Shown piece by piece: positions 28,975 through 39,166 of a DNA stretch of 64,000 nucleotides. The position numbers and the translations under genes were made by a program. Within the stretch, counting starts at the first letter, position 1. Every line of letters begins with the position of its first letter. The notes beneath the pieces are model-generated. The model did no database searches and was not told where the DNA came from. It saw nothing but the letters and a program-made list of their open reading frames with translations. This stretch comes from Archangiaceae bacterium (lineage in GTDB: Bacteria; Myxococcota; Myxococcia; Myxococcales; Myxococcaceae). The DNA is taken from NCBI GenBank assembly GCA_016714225.1, contig JADJNS010000026.1, forward strand, positions 62,001 to 126,000, read 5' to 3'.

Positions 28975-31900
28975 ATGCCCTCTCGCACCGCCACGTCGAC
29001 CCTTCGAGCTCCGCCGGCCCAAACCAACGCGTCACCCCCACGGGGTAGCTCCCGCTCGGCGCCCCGCGCCGCGCCCAGCACCGCTTCACTGGGGCTCACC
29101 CGCAAGGCCGCCTGGTCGCACGACGGTACGCTCGACGCGCTGCGCGCCCTTCGCCGGGCGATCGAAGCCGGGAGCCCGGCTCCGACGCCGGTCGCCTACC
29201 AGTTCCCCACCACCATCGACGCGAAGAACGCACCGGTGGTGAGGGCGTTCGCCGAGCTGTGGCGCACCGCGGGCTGGCCGGGCTCGGTGATGCTCACCGA
29301 CGGCACCCGCCTGCCGGTGAGCAAGGTGCTCGGCGCGGTGAAGCAGGTCGAGCACCACCAGCGCCCGGTCGAGCTCAACGACCCGGCGCCGGTGAACACC
29401 GCCGCGATGCGCAAGTCGGCGCTCGCCGAGCAGCAGCGGCAGATCGAGCTCGCCATCGCCTCTGAGCTCAAGCCTCACGTCGACAGGCTCCTCGAGCAGG
29501 CCAGAGCCACCGCCCAGCGCAAGTGGGAGACCGGCGGCGGTTCGTTCAAGGCGCTGCTCGAGGTCGAGCTCGCCGAGACGCTGCGCAAGGGGCAGCAGAA
29601 GGTGGTGAAGCCGCTGCTCGAGAAGTTCCCCGATCAGCAGCACGCCATCGAGCGGCTGGTCGAGCGCGCGTGCGTGTTCTCGAACCACGGCGCGTGGCGG
29701 GCCGCGCAGAAGGTCGACCTCGCGCTGGGCGAGACGCTCGAGCCCTCTCGTGCGCTGGGCCCGGCGCTGCCGGCCGAGAAGGCCGAGCTGGTGAAGAAGC
29801 TCGCCCGGCTCGGCTCGGTGGGCGACCCGGGTGATCTCCAGCTGCTCGAGCAGACCCTCGCCACGCTGCACGTCGATCTGCTCAAGAAGCTGGTGGCGAA
29901 GAAGTACAGCATCGTCGTCGGCCGCGACAACGTCGCCAACGCCGACAGCCATCTCAACGGCGGCAAGGGCGGCAACGGCACGTTCGTGTGGGACTCGGCC
30001 GAGGGCGTGCACTCGACCGGGCCCGACCACGACCCCATCATCTCGGTGCGCACCATGATGCGCGACGGCAAGCTGGTGCTCGAGACCAACGTGCTGATTC
30101 ACGAGCTGGGGCACGCGGTCGACCTGGTGCTCTATCGCGCCAAAGACGGGCAGCCGCTCAACGTCGAGAAGGCGTTCGTCGACGCGTTCACCGAAGAGCA
30201 CCCCAACTTCACCCGCAACTACTTCCACACCCAGGAAGAGTTTCTCGCCGAGTCGTTCGCCCGCTACGCGCTCGACCCCGAAGAGTTCGCGCGCAAGTTC
30301 CCGCGCACCGCCAAGGCGCTCGACAAGCTCAAGCTGCCCACGCCCCTCATCGACGCCGGCGCGGTCGCCGAGCTCAACCGCGAGATGGTGGCCCACGCGC
30401 CGGTCACCGCCAACCCCGACCCCAGCCTCGAGCTGAGCGACGTCGAAGGGCTCAACCGCATTCGCCGGCAGCAGGGCCTGCCCACCGACCCCGTCATCTT
30501 CGAGCTCGACGGCGAAGAGGCGGCCACCCGCGCCCTGGCGCGGCAGCTGGGCAGCGAGCTGGTCACCGGCCGCGCGCCCCAGACGCCGCCGTTCGGCTCG
30601 CAGGCCGGCTTCGTCGAGCTCACCGCCGACCTCGCCGCGAACCCCGACGTGCTGCTCAACGATCTCGCCGGCAGCGTCGGCGCGGTCATCTACGTCGCCG
30701 ACCCCTCGATCATCGGGCCGGGCTCTGGGTTCATGGCCCGCTACGCCGACTTCTGCGCCCGCCACGGCAACCTCGCGCCGCTGGTGCTGGGCGGCGACCG
30801 CGACTCGCGCAAGCCGATCGGCGCGGCGCTGCCGACCATCATGCGCCGCGGCATCACCATCGACCCGCTCTCGGAGCAGCAGCTCGCCGAGCTGGTCAGC
30901 CGTGAAGTGGCGAACGACGGCTACACCCTGACCGTCGAAGCCAAGACCGCGCTCGCGGCGCGCGCCAAGGGCGGCGACTACGCCACCGCGATGGCCCTGT
31001 GGAGCGCGATCAAGCGCACCCAGTTCGAGCGCAAGCGCGAGATGGTCGCCGACATCGCCGACCAGCCCAACAGCGTCGGCTGGGTGCTGCAGCGTGACAT
31101 CGACGACGCGAAGATGACGGTGAAGGCCGACGCCTGGGGCGCGCTCGACGCGATGACCGGCCTCACCAACGTCAAGACCCGCATTCGCCAGCTGATCGAC
31201 GGGCGCGCGCTCGATCGCCGCCGTGAAGAGCTCGGCCTCGCCACCAGCGGCCAGCGGCGCCTCAACATGGTCTGGCCCGGCAACCCCGGCACCGGAAAGA
31301 CCACCGTGGCGCGGCTGTTCGGCCAGCTCGCGCTCGAGCAGGGCCTGATTCGGCGCAACGCGGTGCAAGAGCTCGGCGCCACCGACCTCATCGAAGGCGG
31401 CCCCGCCGCGGCGATGGCGGCGTTCAAGAAGGGCAAGGGCGGAGTCATCTTCATCGACGAGTTTCACCAGCTCGACCCGTCGAACAACGCCAAGGGCAAG
31501 GCGATCATCGATCTGCTGACTCCCATGCTCACCAGCCCCGAGTGGGAAGACACGGTCTTCGTCTTCGCCGGCTACCCCGACAAGATCGACGCGATGATGA
31601 AGGCCGACCAGGGCCTCGCCTCGCGCCTCGAGCCGGTGCCGTTCGACGACTTCAGCAAAGACGAGCTGCGCAGCATCGGCGGCGACGAGCTCGCCAGCCG
31701 TGGCTTTCAGCTCGCGCCCGAAGTGCTCGAGGCGTTCGCGCAGCGCGTCGAGCGCATGCAGCGCACCACCCCGTACCCCGGCAACGCGCGCGACGTGGTG
31801 AAGACGGTCGAGCAGGTGCTGGCGGCCCAGAGCTCGCGGCTGGTTCAGGCCGGCGCGATCGACCGCCTCTCGAAGAAGCAGCTCACCGAGATCACCCTCG

Positions 31901-33351
31901 CCGACGTGGTGGTGGCGCCCAAGTACACCGTCGAAGACGTGATGAACGAGATCGAGCGCGACATCGTCGGCAACGACGACGTCAAGTCGATGCTCTGGGG
32001 GCTGGTCGGCGTGGTGCTGCGCAACCAGCAGCTGGGCAAAGACCCTCTCGACGACGTGCCCACCGCTTTCGTGCTCGACGGGCCGCCCGGCTCGGGCAAG
32101 ACCACCATCGCGCGGCTGATCGGCAAGCTGTTTCACGCGCTCGAGATTCTGCCCAGCGACAAGGTGGTCGAGACCACCGGCGGCAAGATGGTGGGCGGCT
32201 TTCTCGGCAACTCGTCGGCGCTCGCCACGGCCGACAAGGCCGAAGAGGCGCGCGGCGCCACGCTGTTCGTCGACGAGGTGGCGAGCATGACCACCTCGAT
32301 GGAGTTCTCGCAGCAGTCGATCAAAGAGCTGCTCTCTCAGATGGAGAACCACCGCGGCCAGTTCGTGGTGGTCGTCGCCGACTACGACTACAACGTCGAC
32401 AAGTTCCTGGCCTTCGACTCGGGCGTGCCGAGCCGCTTCACCAAGCGGGTGTCGACCGAGACGATGACCCCCGAGAGCGCCACCGCCCTCAGCCTCAAGA
32501 CGCTCGAAGACCGCGGCATCTCGCTCGGCGCCGCCCAGAAGAAGCAGGTCGCGGCGCGCATGCCCGAGCTCACGGCGCTCGCTGAGTTCGCCTCGGGCCG
32601 CGACGTGCGCACCCTCGATCAGCAGCTCACCGAGACCCAGTCGATGGCGTTTCAGGTGGCGACCCGCGCCGGCAAGAGCGCCGACTTCGATTGGACGAAG
32701 CTCGACAAGAAGATGATCGACGACGCGTTCGACGCGTTCATCGCCCAGGTGAAGAAGCGCCCCAACACCAGCCGCGCCGCCAGCAGCGGAGAGCAGGCGA
32801 TGCGCTTCGCCACCCAGACCCGGGTGGCCACCGCGGTCGAGCGCGACGCCGAGGCCGAAGACCTCTCGTCAGAAGAGATCAGCTTCGCCGCGAGCATGGA
32901 TCAGGTGAACGCGCAGTTCGGCGCCCTGTTCAGCGCCGACCCCGCCGAGCAGGCGCGGCAAGAGGCCGACCCGAACAGCGACTTCAACCAGGCGCTGGCC
33001 GCCGCCACCGGCGTGGCCCCCGAAGAGGCGGTGCAGAAGGCCGCCCAGCTTCGGGTGAAGGTGCGCAAGCTGGTCGAGGTGCTCGAGAAGAAGCAGGTGA
33101 TGAAGTTCAGCTACATCTGCCCGTTCTGTGGCCGCTCCGACAGCATGGCCTGCCACTACTTCTCCAACAGCCAGGCGGTGAAGCCGAAGGGCTTCGAGTA
33201 CAGCCAGAGCTGGCTGGTCGAGCACAGCACCCTGGGGCCGATTCTCGAGACCGTGTACGAGAAGAAGCAGGTCGAGAAGGTGGTCGAAGAGACCGTGCTC
33301 GCGAACGGCAAGGGCGGCGGCAAGGCGGGCCTGATCGTCGACTGGGTGTAG
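28975..33351 (+). CDS. Giant fusion: lethal-factor-like metalloprotease, AAA+ modules and zinc ribbon
   Basis: 1458 residues, intact. Residues 1-45 are Ser/Pro/Arg-rich and disordered. About 330-460 is a zinc protease of the anthrax-lethal-factor type: HELGH at 376-380 and E422 in QEEFLAESF, spaced and surrounded like the lethal factor HExxH...EFxAExF. About 470-690 looks like a degenerate CbxX/CfqX-type AAA+ fold without a P-loop. Two complete CbxX-type AAA+ modules follow: Walker A GNPGTGKTT at 769-777 with Walker B VIFIDE near 824-829, and Walker A GPPGSGKTT at 1036-1044 with Walker B LFVDE near 1098. The C-terminus has a zinc ribbon (C1382, C1385, C1393, H1394). Known CbxX-like proteins include EccA of type VII secretion and SpoVK. 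There is no signal peptide, so it is probably cytoplasmic. It could be an ATP-driven protease or a toxin-like effector; neither is shown. Confidence 0.85.
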   Translation: MPSRTATSTLRAPPAQTNASPPRGSSRSAPRAAPSTASLGLTRKAAWSHDGTLDALRALRRAIEAGSPAPTPVAYQFPTTIDAKNAPVVRAFAELWRTAGWPGSVMLTDGTRLPVSKVLGAVKQVEHHQRPVELNDPAPVNTAAMRKSALAEQQRQIELAIASELKPHVDRLLEQARATAQRKWETGGGSFKALLEVELAETLRKGQQKVVKPLLEKFPDQQHAIERLVERACVFSNHGAWRAAQKVDLALGETLEPSRALGPALPAEKAELVKKLARLGSVGDPGDLQLLEQTLATLHVDLLKKLVAKKYSIVVGRDNVANADSHLNGGKGGNGTFVWDSAEGVHSTGPDHDPIISVRTMMRDGKLVLETNVLIHELGHAVDLVLYRAKDGQPLNVEKAFVDAFTEEHPNFTRNYFHTQEEFLAESFARYALDPEEFARKFPRTAKALDKLKLPTPLIDAGAVAELNREMVAHAPVTANPDPSLELSDVEGLNRIRRQQGLPTDPVIFELDGEEAATRALARQLGSELVTGRAPQTPPFGSQAGFVELTADLAANPDVLLNDLAGSVGAVIYVADPSIIGPGSGFMARYADFCARHGNLAPLVLGGDRDSRKPIGAALPTIMRRGITIDPLSEQQLAELVSREVANDGYTLTVEAKTALAARAKGGDYATAMALWSAIKRTQFERKREMVADIADQPNSVGWVLQRDIDDAKMTVKADAWGALDAMTGLTNVKTRIRQLIDGRALDRRREELGLATSGQRRLNMVWPGNPGTGKTTVARLFGQLALEQGLIRRNAVQELGATDLIEGGPAAAMAAFKKGKGGVIFIDEFHQLDPSNNAKGKAIIDLLTPMLTSPEWEDTVFVFAGYPDKIDAMMKADQGLASRLEPVPFDDFSKDELRSIGGDELASRGFQLAPEVLEAFAQRVERMQRTTPYPGNARDVVKTVEQVLAAQSSRLVQAGAIDRLSKKQLTEITLADVVVAPKYTVEDVMNEIERDIVGNDDVKSMLWGLVGVVLRNQQLGKDPLDDVPTAFVLDGPPGSGKTTIARLIGKLFHALEILPSDKVVETTGGKMVGGFLGNSSALATADKAEEARGATLFVDEVASMTTSMEFSQQSIKELLSQMENHRGQFVVVVADYDYNVDKFLAFDSGVPSRFTKRVSTETMTPESATALSLKTLEDRGISLGAAQKKQVAARMPELTALAEFASGRDVRTLDQQLTETQSMAFQVATRAGKSADFDWTKLDKKMIDDAFDAFIAQVKKRPNTSRAASSGEQAMRFATQTRVATAVERDAEAEDLSSEEISFAASMDQVNAQFGALFSADPAEQARQEADPNSDFNQALAAATGVAPEEAVQKAAQLRVKVRKLVEVLEKKQVMKFSYICPFCGRSDSMACHYFSNSQAVKPKGFEYSQSWLVEHSTLGPILETVYEKKQVEKVVEETVLANGKGGGKAGLIVDWV

Positions 33352-33364
33352 TCAGCCCCCCTTG

Positions 33365-34660
33365 CGAGGGGGGGGGGGACCGCCCAGAGACGCCGCCCGG
33401 CCCGGGGGCGGCGGGGGGGTTTTTGGGCTTTCGTTTTAACCGGCGCCCCGGGCGCGGGGGGGGGGGACGCCCGCCGGGGGCCCGCCCCCCGCGCCTTTGG
33501 GGGCCGCCCCCCCCGGCGGGCCCCGGGGGGGCCGGGGCCCCCCGGGGGGGGGGGGGGGGGGGCGGGGGGGGCCGGGCCCCGCCCCCGCCCCCCGGGGGGG
33601 GGGGGGGGGGCCCCCCCGGGCCCCCGCCCCCGGGGGCCCCCGGGGGGGGGGGGGGCCGGGCCCCCCGGGGGGGGGGGGGGGCGGGGGGGGGGGGCCCGGC
33701 GGGGGGGGGGAAAAGGGGGGGGGGAACCTCGGCGCCCGGGGGGGGCCGGGGGGGGGGGGGCGCCCGGGGGTTTCCTGTGTCTGGGGCCCCGGGGGGGGGG
33801 CCCCGGGGGGGGTTTCGGGGCCGGGGGCCCCCGGGGGGGGGGGGGGGGGCCGGGGGGTCGGGGGGGCCCCCTCCCACCCCCCCGGCCGCCGCGGCGGGGG
33901 GTCCCGGGCCTCGGCGGGGGCGGTCCCGGGGCGGCCGGGGGGGCCGGGGTCGGGGGGGGGGGGGGGGGGGGGCCCCCCCCCCTCCTTGGGGCAGGGGGGT
34001 TGTTTTTTTAAGTTTTTTTTTTTTTGGTGTTTTTTGGTTTTTTTTTTTTTTTTGTTTTTTTTTTTTTTTTTTTGTTTATTGGTCCCCAAGAAATTGTATT
34101 ATTGGTGGGTTTTTTTTGCTTGTGTGTTTTGATGTTTTTTCCGGGGGTTATTCTGTGTGGTTTTTTTGTTTTTGTTTTTTGGTGAAGGGAGATTTTAGTA
34201 TTTTGTTTTTTGTTTTTCCACAAGGGAGAACGGGGATTCACTGTGTGTGGGGGGATGGACCACTGAAAGGGTTGTGAGGTGTGGGGATGGTTTTTTTTGT
34301 GTTGGGTGTTGGGGTTGTCCAACGGAAAAAAAAAACAAAGAAAGGGGTTGTGTTTTTGGGAGGGCCAGGGAAACTAGGGGATCACGGTGTTTTGTTGTGT
34401 TTTTGTTTTCCCCGGGGGGGACTTTGATTGTGTTTGTTTTTGGAACAAGCGGGGGGTTGTGGTTTAGTTTGTTTGTTTTTTGTTTTGTTTTTTTTTTTTT
34501 GTTTTTTTTTTTGTTTTTTGTTTTAACAGTTTTTTTGTTGTTGTTTGGGAGATTCACGCTGGCGGCATGCGGTGCCGGGCGCGCAGGTGTTGGTGGCCAT
34601 GTCGGTGCAGCTCGCCGGGCTTGGGGGGGGGGGGGGGGGGGGGGGCCGGCTTGCCGGCCG
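33365..34660. other. Homopolymer-rich, low-complexity block (probable assembly artefact)
   Basis: About 33365-33990 is almost only G and C in long homopolymers (runs of more than 15 G), and about 33991-34557 is almost only T and G with T-runs. The + strand is nearly free of A. This fits no gene and no known genomic element; it resembles low-quality reads or failed gap closure, possibly at a strong hairpin (CCCCCC-N7-GGGGGG near 33356-33374). Anything within it, including the upstream region of the helicase gene, should be treated as unknown. Confidence 0.85.
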
Positions 34661-34691
34661 CGCCGGCCACCGGGCTACTTAGACGGGGAGC

Positions 34692-37600
34692 GTGCCCGCG
34701 TTTCACCCCGCCGTCTCAGAGTGGTTCTCGACCTCTTTCCCGCGCCCACCCGCGCGCAGACGCTCGCCTGGCCGGCGCTCTTGCGCGGCGAGTCGACGCT
34801 GCTGCTCGCCCCCACCGGCAGCGGCAAGACGCTGGCGGCGTTTCTCCACGCGCTCGACCGGCTGATGTTCTCGCCCGCTCCCGAGAAGCCCGGCTGCAAG
34901 GTGCTCTACGTCTCACCCATCAAGGCGCTCACCGTCGACGTCGAGCGCAACCTGCGCGCGCCCATCGCCGGCATCACCCGCGTCGCCGAAGGGCGCGGCG
35001 AGACGGTGCGCACCCCGCTGGTCGCCATTCGCACCGGCGACACGCCGCAGAAAGAGCGCAACCGCTTCTTGCGCGAGCCGGCCGAGATTCTCGTCACCAC
35101 GCCCGAGTCGCTCTACCTGCTGCTCACCTCGAACGCGCGCGAGAGCCTGCGCCAGGTCGAGACGGTCATCGTCGACGAGATTCACGCGCTTGCGCCCACC
35201 AAGCGCGGCGCGCACCTCGCGCTCTCGCTCGAGCGGCTCGAGCGCCTCACCGGCCGCCCCCTGCAGCGCGTCGGCCTCTCGGCCACCCAGCGCCCGCTCG
35301 ACGAGGTCGCCCGCTACCTGGGCGGCGCCACCGCCGACCACGGCTACCGCCCGGTCACCGTCATCGACGCCTCCGAGAAGAAGGCGCTCACCGTTCGCAT
35401 CGAGGTGCCGGTCGAAGACATGGCCCGCCTCGCCGAGCCGGTGCAGCTGCCCTCGGGAGCGGCCAGCCAGGGGCCCACCCGCTCGAGCATCTGGGCGGCG
35501 ATTCACCCCCGCCTGCTCGAGCTGGTGAGAGGCCACCGCTCGACGCTGCTGTTCGTGAACAGCCGCCGCATCGCCGAGCGGCTCGCCGCGGCGCTCAACG
35601 AGCTCGCCGGAGAGGTGCTGGTGCACGCGCACCACGGCTCGCTGGCGAGAGACCAGCGCGCGCAGATCGAAGACCTGCTCAAGACCGGCAACCTGCGCGG
35701 CCTGGTGGCCACCAGCTCGCTCGAGCTCGGCATCGACATGGGCGCCATCGACCTGGTGGTGATGATCGAGGCGCCGCCCACCGTGGCCAGCGGCCTGCAG
35801 CGCATCGGCCGCGCCGGGCACCAGGTCGGCGGTCGCAGCGACGGCGTCATCTTCCCCAAGTTTCGCGGCGACCTGGTGGCGTGCGCCGCGCTCGCCGAGG
35901 CGATGGACGACGGCGCCGTCGAGGCCACGTACTACCCGCGCAACCCGCTCGACGTGCTGGCGCAGCAGCTGGTGGCGATGTGCGCGATCGAGCCTTACCC
36001 GGTCGACACGCTCTACGCGGTCTGCCGCCAGGCGGCGCCGTTCACCGAGCTGTCGCGCGGCACCTTCGAGAACGTGCTCGACATGCTGGCCGGCCGCTAC
36101 GCCAGCGACGACTTCGCCGACCTGAAGCCCCGCCTGACGTGGGACCGGCTGAAGAACACCGTCGCCCCGCGCGAGGGCGCCAAGCGGCTGGCCATCGTCA
36201 ACGGCGGCACCATTCCCGATCGCGGGCTGTACGGCGTGTTCCTCTCGGGCGCTCCGCGCGGCGCGGCGCGGGTGGGCGAGCTCGACGAAGAGATGGTCTT
36301 CGAGAGCAAGCCGGGCGAGACCTTCGTGCTCGGCGCCTCGACCTGGCGCATCGAAGAGATCACCCACGACCGGGTGCTGGTCTCGGCCGCCCCCGGCCAG
36401 CCGGGCAAGATGCCGTTCTGGCGCGGCGAGGCGGCGGGGCGCTCGCTCGAGCTCGGCAAGAAGGTCGGTGCGCTGCTGCGCCACGTCTCGGCGCTGCCGT
36501 CGGCCGCGGCGCTCGAGCTGCTCACCTTGAGCCACCACCTCACCGACGTCGCGGCCAAGAACCTGCTCGCCTACGTCGAAGACCAGCGCCGCGGCTCGGC
36601 GGTGCCCGACGACACGCGGCTGGTGGTCGAGCGCAGCCGCGACGAGCTGGGCGACTGGCGGGTCTGCGTGCTTTCTCCGCTGGGCGGCCAGGTGCTCGCG
36701 CCCTGGGCCATGGCCATCGCTGCCCGCGTGCGCGAGGAGCACGGCGTCGAGGTCGAGACCATGTGGGCGAACGACGGCTTCGTGGTGCGCTTCCCCGAGA
36801 GCGACGTCGCGCCCGACGTGGCCGCGCTGCTCCCTGCCTCTGCCGACGTCGAGGCGCTCGTCACCCGCCAGCTGGCCCTGACGCCGCTCTTCGCCGCCCG
36901 CTTTCGCGAGGCCGCCTCGCGCGCGCTGCTCTTGCCCCGCCGCCGCCCCGGTGGGCGCACCCCGCTGTGGCAGCAGCGCAAGCGCGCCTCCGACCTGCTC
37001 GCCGCGGCCTCGAAGTACCCCGGGTTTCCCATGCTGCTCGAGACGTACCGCGAGTGCCTGCGCGACGTGTTCGACCTGCCCGCGCTGGTCGAGACGCTCA
37101 AGGCCGTCGAGTCGCGCGCCATCAAGGTCGAGGTGCACGACCCCGCCACGCCGTCACCCTTCGCCGCGTCGCTCTTGTTCGGCTACGTGGCCAACTACAT
37201 CTACGACGGCGACGCGCCGCTGGCCGAGCGCCGCGCCCAGGCGCTCAGCGTCGACCCGCTGCAGCTGCGCGAGCTGCTGGGTGACGCCGAGCTGCGCGAG
37301 CTGCTCGACGCCGACGTGCTGCACGAGGTCGAGGCGCAGCTGCAGTTTCTCGACGAGGGCAGCCGGGCCCGCACCGCCGACGCGGTGCACGACGTGCTGC
37401 TCAAGCTCGGAGACCTGAGCCGCGCCGAGCTGGCCGCCCGCTGCGCGACCCCCGAGGTGGCCCAGAGCGTCGACGCGCTGATTTTCCAGAAGCGGGTGGT
37501 CGAGCTCAAGGTTGGCGGTGAGCCGCGCCTGGTGGCGGTCGAGCAGGCCGCCCGCTACCGCGACGCGCTCGGGGCTCCCCTGCCGCTCGGGCTGCCCGGC

Positions 37601-39166
37601 GCGCTGCTCGAGCCGGTGCCCGATGCGCTGGGCGAGCTGCTCATGCGCTACGCGCGCACCCACGCGCCGTTTCCCGCCGCTGAGCCCGCGGCGCGCTTCG
37701 GCCTCACGCCGGTCGGCGTCACCCGCCAGTTGAACGCGCTGGTGCGCGCCGGCCGCCTGCTCGAGGGCGCCTTTCGGCCCGGCGGTCTCGAGCGCGAGTG
37801 GTGCGAACGCGAGGTGCTGGCCCGGGTGCGGCGCCGCTCGCTGGCCAAGGCGCGAAAGGAAATCGAGCCGGTCGAGCCGCAGGTGTTCGGCCGCCTGCTC
37901 ACCTCGTGGCACTCGGTGACCCGCCGCCGCCGCGGCCTCGACGCCACGCTCGACGTCGTCGAGAAGCTGCAGGGTCTGCCGCTGCCGGCCTCGATGCTCG
38001 AGACCGAGCTGCTCCCCGCGCGGCTCGAGCAGTACCTGGCGTCTGACCTCGACGCGCTGGCCGCCGCCGGCGAGGTGCTGTGGGTCGGCGTCGAGCCGCT
38101 CGGCGAGCGCGACGGGCGCGTGGCGCTGTACCTCACCGACCACCTCACCCGGCTGCATCACCCCCCGCCGCTCGACGAGGCGGCGCTGCCGGCGCGCGAG
38201 CAGAAGGTGCTCGAGGTCTTGCGCGCGCGCGGGGCGTCGTTCTTCGGCGACCTGCACGCGGCCTGCGGCGGCGGCTTCCCCAAAGAGACGCTCGACGCGC
38301 TGTGGAGCCTGGTGTGGCGCGGCGTCATCACCAACGACAGCTTCTTCGCGCTGCGCTCGCTGTGGCTCAAGCCCGAGCGCCGAGACCGCCGCGAGCACGT
38401 CGACGGGCGCGCCTTTCGCTCGCGCCGCGCGGTCACTCCGATGTCCGAGGGGCGCTGGGCGCTGGTGCAGAGCCGCGGGCTGTCGGCGGCCTCGGCCACC
38501 GAGCAGTCGCACGCGCTCGCCCAGCAGCTGCTCAACCGCTACGGCCTGGTCACCCGCGAGGTGGCCGGCGCCGAGGGCATACCCGGCGGGTTCAGCGCGG
38601 TGTCGCAGGTGTTCAGCGCGCTCGAAGAAGCGGGCAAGGCGCGCCGCGGCTATTTCGTCTCGGGCGTGGGCGCGATGCAGTTCGCGCTGCCCTCGGTGCT
38701 CGAGCTCTTGCGCAGCTACCGCGCGCCGCCGGCGAGCCCCGAGGTGGTGCTGCTCTCGGCCGTCGACCCGGCCAACCCGTACGGCGCGCTGCTCGACTGG
38801 CCGGCGCTGAACCTGCCCGAGGCGGGGAAGGGCGCCGCCGGGCCGACCCGCTCGGTCGGCGCGCAGGTGGTGCTGGTCGACGGCGCGCTGGTGCTCTGGC
38901 TCTCGCGCGGAGGCCAGCGCGCCTTCGCCTGGCTGCCCGACGACGAGCTCGACCGGCAGAAGGTGGCCAAGGCCATCGCCACCCGGCTCGCCGAGCGCGC
39001 GCCGCGACGGCTCGACCGCCGCGAGGGCATGCTGCTCGAGATCAACGGCAAGAACGCCAGCGAGCACCCGCTGGCCGAGGCGCTCGAGGCCGCCGGTTTT
39101 CACCGCACCGCCTCGGGCATGCAGTCGCGGCGCAGCAGCTCGGGCAAGCGGGCGCGCCGTGCCTGA
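34692..39166 (+). pseudogene. lhr: Lhr-type DEAD/DEAH-box helicase with an N-terminal frameshift
   Basis: Superfamily 2 helicase of about 1490 residues. The first codons read V-P-A-F-H-P-A-V-S-E-W-F from a GTG at 34692. A missing G at 34742 shifts the frame, after which the rest is intact: LLLAPTGSGKT (Walker A), VIVDEIHALAPTKRGAHLAL (motif II), RVGLSATQRP (motif III), LVATSSLELGIDMG (motif V) and QRIGRAGHQVGG (motif VI), then long C-terminal winged-helix and Lhr-specific regions. Lhr unwinds DNA and DNA:RNA hybrids 3' to 5'. The frameshift lies 80 bases from a low-quality block and is probably an error. The stop overlaps the glycosylase gene by 8 bases. Confidence 0.88.

Noticed and set aside
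29086..32352. 1088-residue minus-strand frame opposite the giant fusion gene
   Set aside because: Arg/Gly/Val/His-rich antisense frame with no domain; the plus strand has clear motifs and codon usage.
33365..34660. Long open frames (Gly/Pro- or Phe/Val-rich) crossing the homopolymer block, including an extended helicase N-terminus
   Set aside because: They exist only because homopolymers lack stop codons; composition is impossible for a normal protein, and the helicase begins at about 34692 by homology.
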